Shown here one piece after another: positions 1 to 8,553 of a stretch of DNA of 33,465 nt (position 1 is the first letter of the stretch; each line of letters opens with the position of its first letter). The notes under the pieces were generated by a model. That model searched no databases. It was not told where the DNA came from and saw only the letters and a program-made list of their open reading frames with translations. The translations under genes were made by a program, and so were the position numbers. Source of the stretch: an uncultured Bacteroides sp. (GTDB lineage: Bacteria > Bacteroidota > Bacteroidia > Bacteroidales > Bacteroidaceae); contig CASEYC010000101.1 in the NCBI GenBank assembly GCA_949292025.1, positions 1 through 33,465 on the forward strand. The letters are read 5' to 3'.

Positions 1-10
1 ATTTAGTTTA

Positions 11-114
11 GGCGCGGATTACGCGGATGGACGCGGATTTATTATTTGTATAATCAATGGAGTCCAGCGTTTTACAGTGAAAAGATTATCCGTGAAATCC
101 GCGTAATCCGCGCC
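11..114. repeat. 18-bp inverted repeat upstream of efflux operon
   Basis: The left arm ggcgcggattacgcggat (11-28) is the perfect reverse complement of 97-114. The arms enclose 68 bases. Each arm is itself built from a repeated short word (gcggat). It lies 41 bp before the first efflux gene and could form a hairpin in a leader RNA or be a dispersed genomic repeat; the sequence does not decide between these. Confidence 0.7.
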
Positions 115-155
115 AAAAAACGCCGATAAATTATCATTTAACATCATCCATAATA

Positions 156-1304
156 ATGAAGAAGACTCTCTTACTCGGCACGCTGGGCCTCTTCCTGCTC
201 GGTGCCTGCCACTCACACTCCGGCGACGAACACGCCGGACACAACCACGAGGCCGAAGCCGAAGCACACGGCCACGAAGGAAGCAACGAAATCGTCCTCA
301 CGCCCGACAAGGCACAGGCGGCGGGCGTGAAAACCAGTGAAGTCCAACCCGGCACCTTCCACCAAGTCATCAAGACCAGCGGACAGGTATTGGCCGCACA
401 GGGCGACGAGCGCGTGGCCGTGGCTCCCGTCAGCGGCGTGGTCAACCTGCGGGGACACGTCATCGAGGGGATGCGCGTGGGCCAAGGCGAAGCCCTGCTG
501 ACCCTCTCGTCCAACCGGCTGGCCGAGGGCGACCCGGTGGAGAAAGCCCGCGTGGCCTACGAGACCGCCAAGAAGGAATACGAACGCATGGAGGCCCTGC
601 TGCCGGACCGCATCGTCTCCGAGAAAGACTTTGCCCGTGCCCGCGAAGCCTATGAGAACGCCCGCATCAGCTATGAAGCCGTGGCCAAGAACCAAACGGC
701 CGGCGGACAGGTGGTTACCGCTCCCATCGGCGGCTACGTCAAGAGCCTGCTGGTCAAGGAGGGCGACTACGTCAGCGTGGGGCAACCCGTGGCAAGCATC
801 ACGCAGAACCGGCGCCTCTTCCTCCGCGCCGACGTGTCGGAGAAGTACTACCGGGACCTGCCAAGCATCGCCTCCGCCCACTTCCGCACCCCCTACGACG
901 ACACGACCTACGCCTTGGAACAGCTGGACGGACGCCTCCTCTCCTACGGCAAGGCATCGGGCACGGATGGCTATTATATCCCCGTCACCTTCGAGTTCGA
1001 CAACCGGGGAGGCATCGTGCCCGGCTCGTTCGTGGAAATCTATCTGCTCTCCCAGCCCATGCAGGATGTGCTCAGCCTGCCCGAATCGGCCTTGACCGAG
1101 GAGCAAGGCTCTTTCTTCGTCTACCGACAACTGGACGAGGAGTGCTACGAGAAGCAACTGGTGACCGTCGGCGCATCGGACGGACAGCGCGTGCAGATCC
1201 TCAGCGGCATCCGGGCGGGAGACCGCATCGTCACCCGGGGAGCCTACCAAGTGAAGCTGGCCTCGGCCTCGAACGCGATACCGGCACATACGCATGAACA
1301 CTAA
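156..1304 (+). CDS. CusB/CzcB-like RND efflux periplasmic adaptor lipoprotein
   Basis: Membrane-fusion protein that should link the inner-membrane RND pump encoded next to the outer-membrane channel encoded after it. The 382-residue product starts with a lipoprotein signal (LLGAC, Cys18), so it is probably anchored by lipid. Right after Cys18 comes a histidine- and acid-rich stretch (about residues 19-41, several HxH pairs) and the protein ends in HTHEH, both fitting metal binding. The middle has the usual barrel-sandwich/lipoyl half-motifs (around VAPVSGVV and TAPIGGYV) separated by a helical hairpin (EKARVAYETAKKEYERM), followed by the beta-barrel region. Length is normal for the family. 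It is first in a same-strand trio with CzcA-like and TolC-like genes. The metal (Cu/Ag, or Co/Zn/Cd) cannot be told from sequence; the His-rich head is only suggestive. Confidence 0.9.
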   Translation: MKKTLLLGTLGLFLLGACHSHSGDEHAGHNHEAEAEAHGHEGSNEIVLTPDKAQAAGVKTSEVQPGTFHQVIKTSGQVLAAQGDERVAVAPVSGVVNLRGHVIEGMRVGQGEALLTLSSNRLAEGDPVEKARVAYETAKKEYERMEALLPDRIVSEKDFARAREAYENARISYEAVAKNQTAGGQVVTAPIGGYVKSLLVKEGDYVSVGQPVASITQNRRLFLRADVSEKYYRDLPSIASAHFRTPYDDTTYALEQLDGRLLSYGKASGTDGYYIPVTFEFDNRGGIVPGSFVEIYLLSQPMQDVLSLPESALTEEQGSFFVYRQLDEECYEKQLVTVGASDGQRVQILSGIRAGDRIVTRGAYQVKLASASNAIPAHTHEH

Positions 1305-1432
1305 CAGAGCGATGAGCGCAGTTAGGGATTAGTGATTAGTATAATACGAAACAACAGACACTAATCACTAAGCACCCGCCACCAGGCACTAATCACTTAT
1401 CGCTAATCACTCATCACTAAACACTTACTCTT
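1305..1432. repeat. Intergenic inverted and direct TAATCAC-type repeats
   Basis: Between the adaptor and pump genes, ttagtgattagt (1329-1340) is perfectly complementary to 1360-1371. Further copies of the word taatcact follow at about 1389, 1404 and 1413. The arms are tandem copies of a short word, as in the repeats before the other two efflux genes. No TAnnTTTG promoter box is seen here, so the pump is probably co-transcribed with the adaptor. Confidence 0.6.
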
Positions 1433-4400
1433 ATGCTGAACCGAATCATACACTTTTCCCTCCACAACCGCATGCTGGTCCTCGTGGCCTCCATGCTCCT
1501 GCTGGTGGGCGGCACCTACACCGCCCTGCACACGGAGGTGGACGTATTCCCCGACCTGACGGCGCCCACGGTAGTCATCATGACCGAAGCCAACGGCATG
1601 GCCACCGAGGAAGTGGAGCAACTGGTCACCTTCCCCATCGAGACGGCTGTCAACGGAGCCACCGGCGTGCGCCGCGTGCGCTCGTCCAGCACCAACGGAT
1701 TCTCCGTCGTATGGGTGGAGTTCGACTGGGACATGGACGTCTACCTGGCCCGTCAGATCGTGAGCGAGAAGCTCGCCATCGTCAACGAATCCCTCCCGCC
1801 CAACGTGGGACGACCGACGCTGGGACCGCAGTCGTCCATCCTGGGCGAAATGCTCATCGTGGGCCTAACGGCCGACTCCACCTCGATGATTGACCTCCGC
1901 ACCCTGGCCGACTGGACCATCCGCCCGCGCCTGCTCTCGACCGGCGGCGTGGCACAGGTGGCCGTGCTGGGCGGGGACATCAAGGAGTACCAAGTGCAGC
2001 TGGATCCCGAGCGGATGCGCCACTACGGCGTCAGCCTCGGCGAGGTCCTGGCCGCCACGCGGGGCATGAACGTCAATGCCAACGGCGGCGTGCTCTATGA
2101 GTATGGCAACGAGTACATCGTCCGCGGCCTGCTCGCGACGACCGATGCCGACGAGATGGGCCGCTCCGTGGTGCGCGCCGGGACGGGAGGCAGCGCCCCC
2201 ATCCGCCTGGAGGACATCGCCGAGGTGCGCATAGGCGCCAAGCTGCCCCGGCTGGGCACGGCCTCGGAGAAGGGCAAGCCCGCCGTCCTGCTGACAGTGA
2301 CCAAACAGCCCGACACGAGCACGCTGGAGCTGACCGAGCGGCTGGAGTCTTCGCTCGACGACCTCCGGAAGAACCTCCCCCCCGACGTCCGCGTGTCCAC
2401 CGACATCTTCCGCCAGAGCCGCTTCATCGAAAGCGCCATCGGCAACGTCCGCAAGTCCCTGGTAGAGGGCGGATTGTTCGTGGTCGTCGTGCTCTTCCTC
2501 TTCCTGGCCAATGTGCGCACCACGGTCATATCGCTCGTCACCCTCCCCCTGTCCCTGCTCGCCTCGCTCCTCGCGCTGCACTACATGGGACTGAGCATCA
2601 ACACCATGAGCCTGGGCGGGATGGCCATCGCCATCGGGTCGCTGGTGGACGACGCCATCGTCGATGTGGAGAACGTCTACCGGCGCCTGCACGAGAACCG
2701 CCTCCTCCCCGACGGCGAGCGGCGGGGCATCCTGCAAGTGGTGTTCGACGCGTCGCGCGAAGTGCGCCTGCCCATACTCAATTCCACCCTCATCATCATC
2801 GTGAGCTTCCTGCCCCTCTTCTTCCTGAGCGGGATGGAGGGCCGTATGCTCGTGCCGCTGGGCATCGCCTTCATCACGGCGCTGGCGGCATCCACCGTGG
2901 TGGCCCTGACCGTCACGCCCGTGCTCTGCGCCTTGATGCTGCGGAAGCGGGACGAACGCCTCGGTGTAATCATTTATGACCATCGGGACGAAGATGCCGC
3001 CGAGACCACGGTATCGGCCTCGCCGAGACCACGGTCTCAAGCCCGCCGAGACCACGGTCTTGAACCCGCCGAGACCACGGTCTCGAACCCGCCGAGACCA
3101 CGGTCTCAATCCAGCCAAGACCACGGTCTCGAATCGGCCGACATCAGTATGTCGGTTTCACCCTCGTCCCAACCCCGCCCAGAAGGCCCACAGGGCCGAT
3201 GGGAGGCCTTGACCCGGACGAAGGCGGACTCTCCGCTGGCCCGGTGGCTGAAGCGATATTACGAGCACGCGCTGCTGTTCTCCCTGGAGCACAGGCGGGC
3301 GATAGTGGCCGGGACTGTCGGGATATTTCTCATCGCCCTGGGCTTGTTCTTCACCTTGGGACGCTCGTTCCTGCCCCCGTTCAACGAGGGGTCGTTCACC
3401 ATCAACGTCTCCTCCCTGCCCGGCATCTCGCTGGAAGAGAGCGACCGTATCGGCCGCCGTGCCGAGGAGCTGCTACTGTCCATCCCCGAGATACAGACCG
3501 TGGCGCGCAAGACGGGACGTGCCGAGCTGGACGAGCACGCCCTGGGCGTGAACGTCAGCGAGCTGGAGGCGCCCTTCGAACTGGATGGCCGCAGCCGCGC
3601 CGAGCTCACCGCCGAGGTGCGCCAGAAGCTGTCCACCATCAGCGGCGCGAACATCGAAATCGGCCAGCCCATCAGCCACCGCATCGACGCCATGCTGAGC
3701 GGGACGCAGGCCAACATAGCCATCAAGCTCTTCGGCGACGACCTGAACCGCATGTTCCAGCTGGCCAATGACATCAAGGCCGAGATACAGGACGTGCCCG
3801 GCATCGCCGACCTGAACGTGGAGCAGCAGATAGAGCGCCCGCAGCTGGTCATCCGGCCCCGTCGGGAGATGCTGGCCCGATACGGCATCACGCTGCCCCA
3901 GTTCTCGGAGTATGTCAGCGCCTGCCTGGCCGGCGAGGCCGTGTCGCAAGTGTACGAGCAGGGCAAGAGCTTCGACCTCGTGGTGCGCGTCCGCCACGAC
4001 CTGCACGACAAGGCGGACAAGGTGCGCGACCTGATGATAGACACCTCGGACGGGCAGAAAGTCCCCCTGGGCTACATCGCCGACATCCGGTCGGCCGCGG
4101 GGCCCAATACGATAAGTCGCGAGAACGTGAAACGCAAAATCGTCATCAGCGCCAACGTGGACGGGCGCGACCTGCGCTCGGTGGTCAACGACATCCAGGC
4201 CCGCATCGACGCGGACATCCGCCTGCCCGAAGGCTACCACGTGGAATACGGCGGACAGTTCGAGAGCGAGCAGGCGGCCAGCCGCACCCTGACGCTCGCC
4301 TCCTGCGTGGCCATCGTGGTCATCTTCCTGCTGCTCTACCACCAGTTCCGCAGCGCCCGCGAGAGCCTCATCATCCTCATCAACCTGCCCCTGGCCCTGA

Positions 4401-4789
4401 TAGGCGGCGTCTTCGCGCTGCTGCTCACCACGGGCGAGGTCAGCATCCCGGCGGTTATCGGGTTCATCTCGCTCTTCGGCATCGCCACGCGCAACGGCAT
4501 GCTGCTCATCAGCCACTACAACCACCTGCAACGGGTGGAAGGACTGGGTCTGCACGACAGCGTCGTCCGGGGCTCGCTGGACCGCTTGAACCCTATACTG
4601 ATGACCGCCCTCTGTTCGGCGCTGGCCCTCATCCCGCTGGCCCTGGGCAGCGACCTCAGCGGCAACGAGATCCAGAGCCCGATGGCCAAGGTCATCCTGG
4701 GCGGATTGCTGACGTCCACCGCACTCAACGGATTCATCATACCTATAGTATATATGTGGATACATAGAGGAAGGGAGGCAAATAAATAG
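1433..4789 (+). CDS. CusA/CzcA-family heavy-metal RND efflux permease
   Basis: Proton-driven inner-membrane pump of the HME-RND type that would export metal cations through the adaptor and outer-membrane factor encoded beside it. The 1118-residue protein opens with the family pattern (TM1 about 13-30, then EVDVFPDLTAPTV and EEVEQLVTFPIETAVNG). TM4 carries the charged motif VDDAIVDVEN (about 404-414), which supplies the proton-relay acidic residues. The second half begins with TM7 at about 622 and NEGSFTINV, and TM10-12 are clear at the C-terminus. The central cytoplasmic loop between TM6 and TM7 (about 505-615) is abnormally long. It contains a Pro/Arg/Ser-rich insert encoded by a 23-bp tandem repeat (3002-3162). 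The frame stays open through it, so the pump is probably functional. CusA versus CzcA specificity is not resolved. Confidence 0.92.
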   Translation: MLNRIIHFSLHNRMLVLVASMLLLVGGTYTALHTEVDVFPDLTAPTVVIMTEANGMATEEVEQLVTFPIETAVNGATGVRRVRSSSTNGFSVVWVEFDWDMDVYLARQIVSEKLAIVNESLPPNVGRPTLGPQSSILGEMLIVGLTADSTSMIDLRTLADWTIRPRLLSTGGVAQVAVLGGDIKEYQVQLDPERMRHYGVSLGEVLAATRGMNVNANGGVLYEYGNEYIVRGLLATTDADEMGRSVVRAGTGGSAPIRLEDIAEVRIGAKLPRLGTASEKGKPAVLLTVTKQPDTSTLELTERLESSLDDLRKNLPPDVRVSTDIFRQSRFIESAIGNVRKSLVEGGLFVVVVLFLFLANVRTTVISLVTLPLSLLASLLALHYMGLSINTMSLGGMAIAIGSLVDDAIVDVENVYRRLHENRLLPDGERRGILQVVFDASREVRLPILNSTLIIIVSFLPLFFLSGMEGRMLVPLGIAFITALAASTVVALTVTPVLCALMLRKRDERLGVIIYDHRDEDAAETTVSASPRPRSQARRDHGLEPAETTVSNPPRPRSQSSQDHGLESADISMSVSPSSQPRPEGPQGRWEALTRTKADSPLARWLKRYYEHALLFSLEHRRAIVAGTVGIFLIALGLFFTLGRSFLPPFNEGSFTINVSSLPGISLEESDRIGRRAEELLLSIPEIQTVARKTGRAELDEHALGVNVSELEAPFELDGRSRAELTAEVRQKLSTISGANIEIGQPISHRIDAMLSGTQANIAIKLFGDDLNRMFQLANDIKAEIQDVPGIADLNVEQQIERPQLVIRPRREMLARYGITLPQFSEYVSACLAGEAVSQVYEQGKSFDLVVRVRHDLHDKADKVRDLMIDTSDGQKVPLGYIADIRSAAGPNTISRENVKRKIVISANVDGRDLRSVVNDIQARIDADIRLPEGYHVEYGGQFESEQAASRTLTLASCVAIVVIFLLLYHQFRSARESLIILINLPLALIGGVFALLLTTGEVSIPAVIGFISLFGIATRNGMLLISHYNHLQRVEGLGLHDSVVRGSLDRLNPILMTALCSALALIPLALGSDLSGNEIQSPMAKVILGGLLTSTALNGFIIPIVYMWIHRGREANK
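3002..3162. repeat. 23-bp minisatellite inside the pump gene
   Basis: Seven units start at 3002, 3025, 3048, 3071, 3094, 3117 and 3140, all exactly 23 bp apart. The core gagaccacggtctc is a dyad (gagacc/ggtctc around two bases). Because 23 is not a multiple of 3, successive units are read in rotating frames, giving a 23-residue protein period (AETTVS... repeats at +23 residues). The last unit has diverged to gacatcagtatgtc yet keeps its own dyad (gacat/atgtc). Confidence 0.9.
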
Positions 4790-4796
4790 GAATTTA

Positions 4797-4813
4797 GCGG
4801 GGCGGAGCCCCGC
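4797..4813 (+). terminator. GC hairpin after pump gene
   Basis: Perfect 7-bp stem gcggggc / gccccgc with a 3-base loop, 8 bp after the pump stop codon. It is not followed by a T-tract, so it is more likely a transcript-processing or partial-attenuation hairpin than a full terminator. Confidence 0.4.
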
Positions 4814-4827
4814 AGCTACAAGTGACG

Positions 4828-4891
4828 AGCTACGAGCTACAAGTGTCTGTGCACTAAAAGACTAAAGCAACTTGACTCGTAGCTCGTAGCT
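4828..4891. repeat. 13-bp inverted repeat before outer-membrane factor
   Basis: agctacgagctac (4828-4840) is perfectly complementary to 4879-4891. The arms are a tandem 7-base word (cgagcta). Directly after it the leader ATAAATTATCATTTAAC (4893-4909) is identical to the leader at 126-142 in front of the adaptor gene. Confidence 0.65.
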
Positions 4892-4917
4892 AATAAATTA
4901 TCATTTAACCCACCATT

Positions 4918-6144
4918 ATGAAACGACTAACCATACTCCTCGTCTCCCTGGCCCTGGCCGCCGGGATGCACGCGCAAGGTGACGCCATCGACGCCATCCT
5001 GCAACAGATAGAGGCCAACAACAAACAACTGCGGGCCAACGCCGGCCTCGTCTCCGCCCAGAAGCTGGAGAACAAGGCGGAGAACAACCTGCCCAACCCC
5101 TCGCTGTCCTACTCCCACCTGTGGGATTCGGACGACAAGGACATCACCGTGGGCGAGCTGGTCATCTCGCAGGGATTCGACTTCCCCACCCTCTACGCCA
5201 CGCGGGGCCAGCTGAACCGGATGCGCGGCCAAGTGCTCGACGCGCAAGCCGCCTCCCTCCGGCAGGACATCCTCCTGCAAGCCAAGGAGATTTGCCTGGA
5301 CATCATCCTGCTCCACCGGCAACGACAGCTCCTCGACCAGCGCCTGCACAATGCCGAGGAGCTGGCCAAACTCTATGCCGAACGCCTCCGCACAGGCGAT
5401 GCCAATGCCCTGGAGACCAATAAAATCAACCTGGAACTGCTGAATGTGCGCACCGAGAGCCGCCTCAACCAGACGGCCCTGCACAGCAAGCTGAAGGAAC
5501 TGATGGTCCTCAACGGCAACCAGCCCCTCACCCCGGGCCGCCCCCTGCCCGAGCCTCAGACACCCGGAGCCGAAGCCTTGGGCCTGACGGACTATACGCC
5601 CGTGGCCCTGCCGGCCGACTTCTCCTCGGAGGTGTACCAGCTTCTCGCCGCCGACCCCGCCCTGCAAGCCCTCCAAGGCGAGAGCGACGCCGCCCGCAAG
5701 CAGGTGTCCGCCTCCCGTCAGGGCTGGCTTCCCCGACTGGAAGTGGGCTACCGTCGCAACACCGAGACGCGCCATCCGCTCAACGGTGTGGTGGTGGGCT
5801 TCTCCTTCCCCCTCTTCGAGAACCGGCACAAGGTGAAGGCAGCCAAGAGTCAGGCCCTCTCCGCGGAATATAACCAAGAGAATGCCGCGCTGCAAGCCTC
5901 CTCCGCCCTGTGGCAACTCTATGATGAAGCCCTGTCCCTCAGCCTTTCCATCAAGGAATACCACGAGACCTTTGCCCGGCAGCGCGACCTCACCCTGCTC
6001 CGCAAGGCGCTGGACGGGGGAGAAATCAGCATGATAGAATACTTTGTGGAGGTGTCCGTGGTCTACCAGAGCCAGAGCAACCTGCTGCAACTGGAGAACC
6101 AGTACCAGAAGGCGATGGCAAGGCTGTACAAAAGCCGGTTATGA
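4918..6144 (+). CDS. TolC/CusC-like outer-membrane efflux factor
   Basis: Third part of the metal efflux machine, the outer-membrane channel. The 408-residue protein has a Sec signal peptide (MKRLTILLVSLALAAGMHAQ). It is dominated by long amphipathic helices with repeated Gln/Ala/Asn/Leu (for example LDAQAASLRQDILLQAKEIC and NALETNKINLELLNVRTES). The two-fold internal layout and length are usual for OMF proteins. The second half has a beta-strand pair around GWLPRLEVGYRRN and NGVVVGFSFPLFENRHK, which is the usual second barrel section. No lipobox is seen, unlike many Gram-negative CusC proteins. It follows the pump by 128 bp on the same strand; the shared 17-nt leader suggests coordinated translation with the adaptor. 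Confidence 0.88.
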   Translation: MKRLTILLVSLALAAGMHAQGDAIDAILQQIEANNKQLRANAGLVSAQKLENKAENNLPNPSLSYSHLWDSDDKDITVGELVISQGFDFPTLYATRGQLNRMRGQVLDAQAASLRQDILLQAKEICLDIILLHRQRQLLDQRLHNAEELAKLYAERLRTGDANALETNKINLELLNVRTESRLNQTALHSKLKELMVLNGNQPLTPGRPLPEPQTPGAEALGLTDYTPVALPADFSSEVYQLLAADPALQALQGESDAARKQVSASRQGWLPRLEVGYRRNTETRHPLNGVVVGFSFPLFENRHKVKAAKSQALSAEYNQENAALQASSALWQLYDEALSLSLSIKEYHETFARQRDLTLLRKALDGGEISMIEYFVEVSVVYQSQSNLLQLENQYQKAMARLYKSRL

Positions 6145-6275
6145 AGAACATCCGTAAGCAACTGAAATACAAGCGAATTGAAGGGATTGCGTGAATAAAT
6201 GGGACAACAACGCCCGGATATTTTTTCGGCGCGCAAGGCACTTTTTTCGTTCGTTTATTCCCCATTCTGATACTC

Positions 6276-6316
6276 AGGGCCATGTCCGTGCTCTTTCCAG
6301 GGCCGGGCATGGCCCT
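6276..6316 (+). terminator. Hairpin between efflux and fimbria loci
   Basis: agggccatg (6276-6284) pairs with catggccct (6308-6316) across a 23-base loop, followed by a short TTT. It lies 131 bp past the outer-membrane factor and 47 bp before the next gene. It could end the efflux transcript or sit in the fimbrial leader. The rest of 6145-6362 shows no gene and no clear TAnnTTTG box. Confidence 0.35.
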
Positions 6317-6362
6317 TTGCCGTATCCGTACCAATCCCCAAAGACAACATCTATCATCAGTC

Positions 6363-7202
6363 ATGAGAACAATCCTCCCAAGCTGGACCAGCTATGCCCT
6401 TGTGACAACCTTCATTTTCCTGCTCTCCTCCTGCTCGAAGGAAGAGCACAACACCCCGCACCCCGACCAAGGCGTGGTGTCCGTCTCCGTGGACTATCCG
6501 CAAGGCACGGAAGAGGACGACTACACCGTGGAAGTGGACGGGCAACCCTTGGACGAGGGCGACAACGCCTCCGAACCCCTGGCACCGGGAGAGCACACGG
6601 TGCTGGTCCATAACACGCCCGGAGGCTTCACCGTGACGGACGGCATCGCCTGCGTGGAGCGCGTGGACCGTGCAATCACAGACCTTATAAATCCGTTGCC
6701 CGAAACGCTTTATTCCGGCACAAAGACCGTGACCGTGGTGGCGGACGACACGCTCCATCTGGATTTGTCCGTGGCACAGCGGACGCGCGACCTCCGCTTG
6801 GAGCTGACCGTGACCGAGGGCGACCCGGAACACATTGCCGCCATCACAGGCACGCTCTCCGGCGTGGCGGGGGCCTACGACCTGCGCAGTGAAACGCTCC
6901 ATGGCGAGGCGGTCAGCACCGCCCCCATGTTCACCCGAAACGGCGACAAGGTGTCGGCAGACCTGCGACTGTTGGGCATCATGGGCGACAGGCAGACGCT
7001 GACGCTTGTCATCACCTTCACCGACGGGCTGACGCAGACCGTGGAAAGCGACCTGACGGAAGTGCTTGCCGACTTCAACGGCGACATGGGACAGACGTTC
7101 ACCGTCACGGGGTCGCTGCGCACACCCACCGAAGCCGGATTGGGCGGATGCACCATTACCGACTGGACTAACGGAGGAGGCGGCAGCGGAAGCGCGACAT
7201 GA
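6363..7202 (+). CDS. FimB/Mfa2-like fimbrial lipoprotein
   Basis: A 279-residue predicted surface lipoprotein. I start it at the ATG giving MRTILPSW..., because this yields a signal peptide ending in LLSSC (Cys near residue 23). An upstream ATG at 6282 would bury that signal behind 27 unlikely residues and overlap a hairpin. After the signal come two beta-rich domains. The second contains the pattern ITGTLSGVAGAYDLRSETL, then LRLLGIMG, LTLVITFTDGLTQTVESDLTEVL and FNGDMGQTFTVTGSL. I associate this arrangement with FimB/Mfa2-type fimbrial anchors and related DUF5119-like Bacteroides lipoproteins. The protein ends GCTITDWTNGGGGSGS, almost the same tail as the fimbrillin encoded 51 bp downstream. 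Probable role: anchor or accessory subunit of the fimbria. Exact subfamily uncertain. Confidence 0.72.
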   Translation: MRTILPSWTSYALVTTFIFLLSSCSKEEHNTPHPDQGVVSVSVDYPQGTEEDDYTVEVDGQPLDEGDNASEPLAPGEHTVLVHNTPGGFTVTDGIACVERVDRAITDLINPLPETLYSGTKTVTVVADDTLHLDLSVAQRTRDLRLELTVTEGDPEHIAAITGTLSGVAGAYDLRSETLHGEAVSTAPMFTRNGDKVSADLRLLGIMGDRQTLTLVITFTDGLTQTVESDLTEVLADFNGDMGQTFTVTGSLRTPTEAGLGGCTITDWTNGGGGSGSAT

Positions 7203-7253
7203 CGACAAACAGAGTGAAAGACAATTTAATAACAACTTTAACGCACAGAAAGT

Positions 7254-8204
7254 ATGAAGCAAAGATTTTTCATCATGGCGGCAGCCGCATTGGCGCTGGC
7301 CGCTTGCAGCAACGATGACAACCAAGTGTATGACGGTCCCGTGGAGGCACGCATCACGGCCGGGCTCAGCACGCCCACGACACGCGCCATCGGCACGAAC
7401 TGGAATGCCGACGAGATTGGCGTGTGGGTGAAGGACGCCCCTGCCAGCGACATGGAAACCTTGTACAAGAACGTGCTTTACACCACGACCAGCACAGGCG
7501 CGACGGCCGAGTTTACCGCCACGACGGGCCAAGGCATCTTCTTCCAAGACGCCAACGAGACAGTGACTTTCGCCGCATACGCCCCTTACCAGGAAAGTGA
7601 CGACAACGCGACCCTGCCCGGCAATAACGGCAAAGTGGATGTGAAGACGGATAACATGAACACGGCCACCGACCAAGAGAAAATAGACTTCCTCTTTGCC
7701 GAAGGAGTGGAGGCAAGCCGTGCGAGCAGCACCGTGAGTTTTACCGACGACCACTCTTTCCACCACAAGATGGCGCAGCTGAACGTGGTGTTTCAAACAT
7801 CTGAAACTGACGGATTTGTACCCGATGATATTTTTGGCTGCTCGTTCAACCTCGGCGGACTGATACACGAAGGAACGTTCAACGTGACGGACGGAACGAC
7901 GGAAACCACGGGAAGTGAAGTGGCAGACTGGGACATCAGCGGTTGCAAATACACGGATGCCGCAACCAAACGCACCTATTCCCTCATTCTGCTGCCGCAA
8001 GACCTCACGAACAAGGCTCTGAATGTGAAAGTTGTCATCGGCGGACAGACCTATTCCAACAGCGATGCCATCAACCCGAACCTCCAAGCCGGTTATACAT
8101 ACACCTACACCATCACGGTGAAGAAGAGCGGGCTTAAAGTCAGCGGATGCACCATCACTAATTGGAATGCAGGTTCTACCGGAAGCGGCGATGCCGAAAT
8201 GTAA
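7254..8204 (+). CDS. Fimbrillin family (Mfa-like) lipoprotein
   Basis: A 316-residue lipoprotein with a short signal ending ALAAC (Cys18) followed by SNDDN. The mature N-terminus has the fimbrillin hallmark: a short strand, then TPTTRAIGTNWNADEIGVWV. The TR-A point is where gingipain-like proteases cut fimbrillin precursors in related bacteria. A second hallmark is HHKMAQLNVVFQ (about residue 170), typical of the first-to-second domain junction. The tail is VSGCTITNWNAGSTGSG. By family knowledge such proteins polymerise by donor-strand exchange into Bacteroidales fimbriae. It follows the FimB/Mfa2-like gene by 51 bp and is probably in the same operon. Whether it is stalk or tip subunit is inference. 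Confidence 0.85.
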   Translation: MKQRFFIMAAAALALAACSNDDNQVYDGPVEARITAGLSTPTTRAIGTNWNADEIGVWVKDAPASDMETLYKNVLYTTTSTGATAEFTATTGQGIFFQDANETVTFAAYAPYQESDDNATLPGNNGKVDVKTDNMNTATDQEKIDFLFAEGVEASRASSTVSFTDDHSFHHKMAQLNVVFQTSETDGFVPDDIFGCSFNLGGLIHEGTFNVTDGTTETTGSEVADWDISGCKYTDAATKRTYSLILLPQDLTNKALNVKVVIGGQTYSNSDAINPNLQAGYTYTYTITVKKSGLKVSGCTITNWNAGSTGSGDAEM

Positions 8205-8221
8205 ACCCACCCAAAGCCATC

Positions 8222-8297
8222 CCGTGCCGCGAGCGTAAGCACGGAGGCGCACCCCATAAAAAAGGAGGTGCATCGGGCGGTGTCGCAGCCGCCGATG
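8222..8297 (+). terminator. Two hairpins after fimbrillin gene
   Basis: ccgtgc (8222-8227) pairs with gcacgg (8239-8244), and catcgg...cgg (8271-8280) pairs with ccg...ccgatg (8289-8297). No T-tract follows either stem. They lie between the fimbrillin stop and a promoter for the next small genes, so they may mark the transcript end. Confidence 0.35.
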
Positions 8298-8372
8298 GCA
8301 CAATGAATAACAACCAGAGCGTTCTTTGAAAGATTTGTGTGGAGAAAAGACGGATTTCTTCAGGAAAAGTAT

Positions 8373-8380
8373 TACCTTTG
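8373..8380 (+). promoter_or_regulatory. Bacteroidetes -7 promoter box
   Basis: tacctttg matches TAnnTTTG and sits 23 bp before the ATG at 8404. It supports an independent transcript for the two small genes and rules out an upstream start at 8326 for the first. Confidence 0.6.
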
Positions 8381-8403
8381 CCCACAGAATAAAGTACAAG
8401 CTT

Positions 8404-8553
8404 ATGAATCAGAAGAATGTGATAAAGGAAAAGGCAAACATCTTCCAGCGCATGTTGGAGGACAAGCGGGCCATTCGCCGTTGCATTCAGAAAGGCGAAG
8501 ACTTGACAAAACTGGCTAAACAACGTGGAATCAAATTCGTTACTCCCTTATAA
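8404..8553 (+). CDS. Small basic hypothetical protein (49 aa)
   Basis: Unrecognised 49-residue protein rich in Lys, Arg and Glu (MNQKNVIKEKANIFQRMLED...). It appears to be a helical hairpin ending in GIKFVTPL. The start is set by the promoter box at 8373-8380. It overlaps the next gene by 29 bases in another frame, suggesting translational coupling. The organisation (tiny charged protein, overlapping second small protein, own promoter, between surface-protein genes) resembles a toxin-antitoxin pair, but no catalytic or DNA-binding motif is visible. I do not assign a function. Confidence 0.6.
   Translation: MNQKNVIKEKANIFQRMLEDKRAIRRCIQKGEDLTKLAKQRGIKFVTPL

Noticed and set aside
1865-3124. 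419-codon open frame antisense to the pump gene
   Set aside because: His/Gly/Gln-rich composition is typical of the complement of GC-rich Bacteroidales genes; the plus-strand CusA/CzcA match is unambiguous.
6282-6362. Upstream start for the FimB-like lipoprotein
   Set aside because: It would place 27 residues before the lipoprotein signal and begin inside a hairpin.
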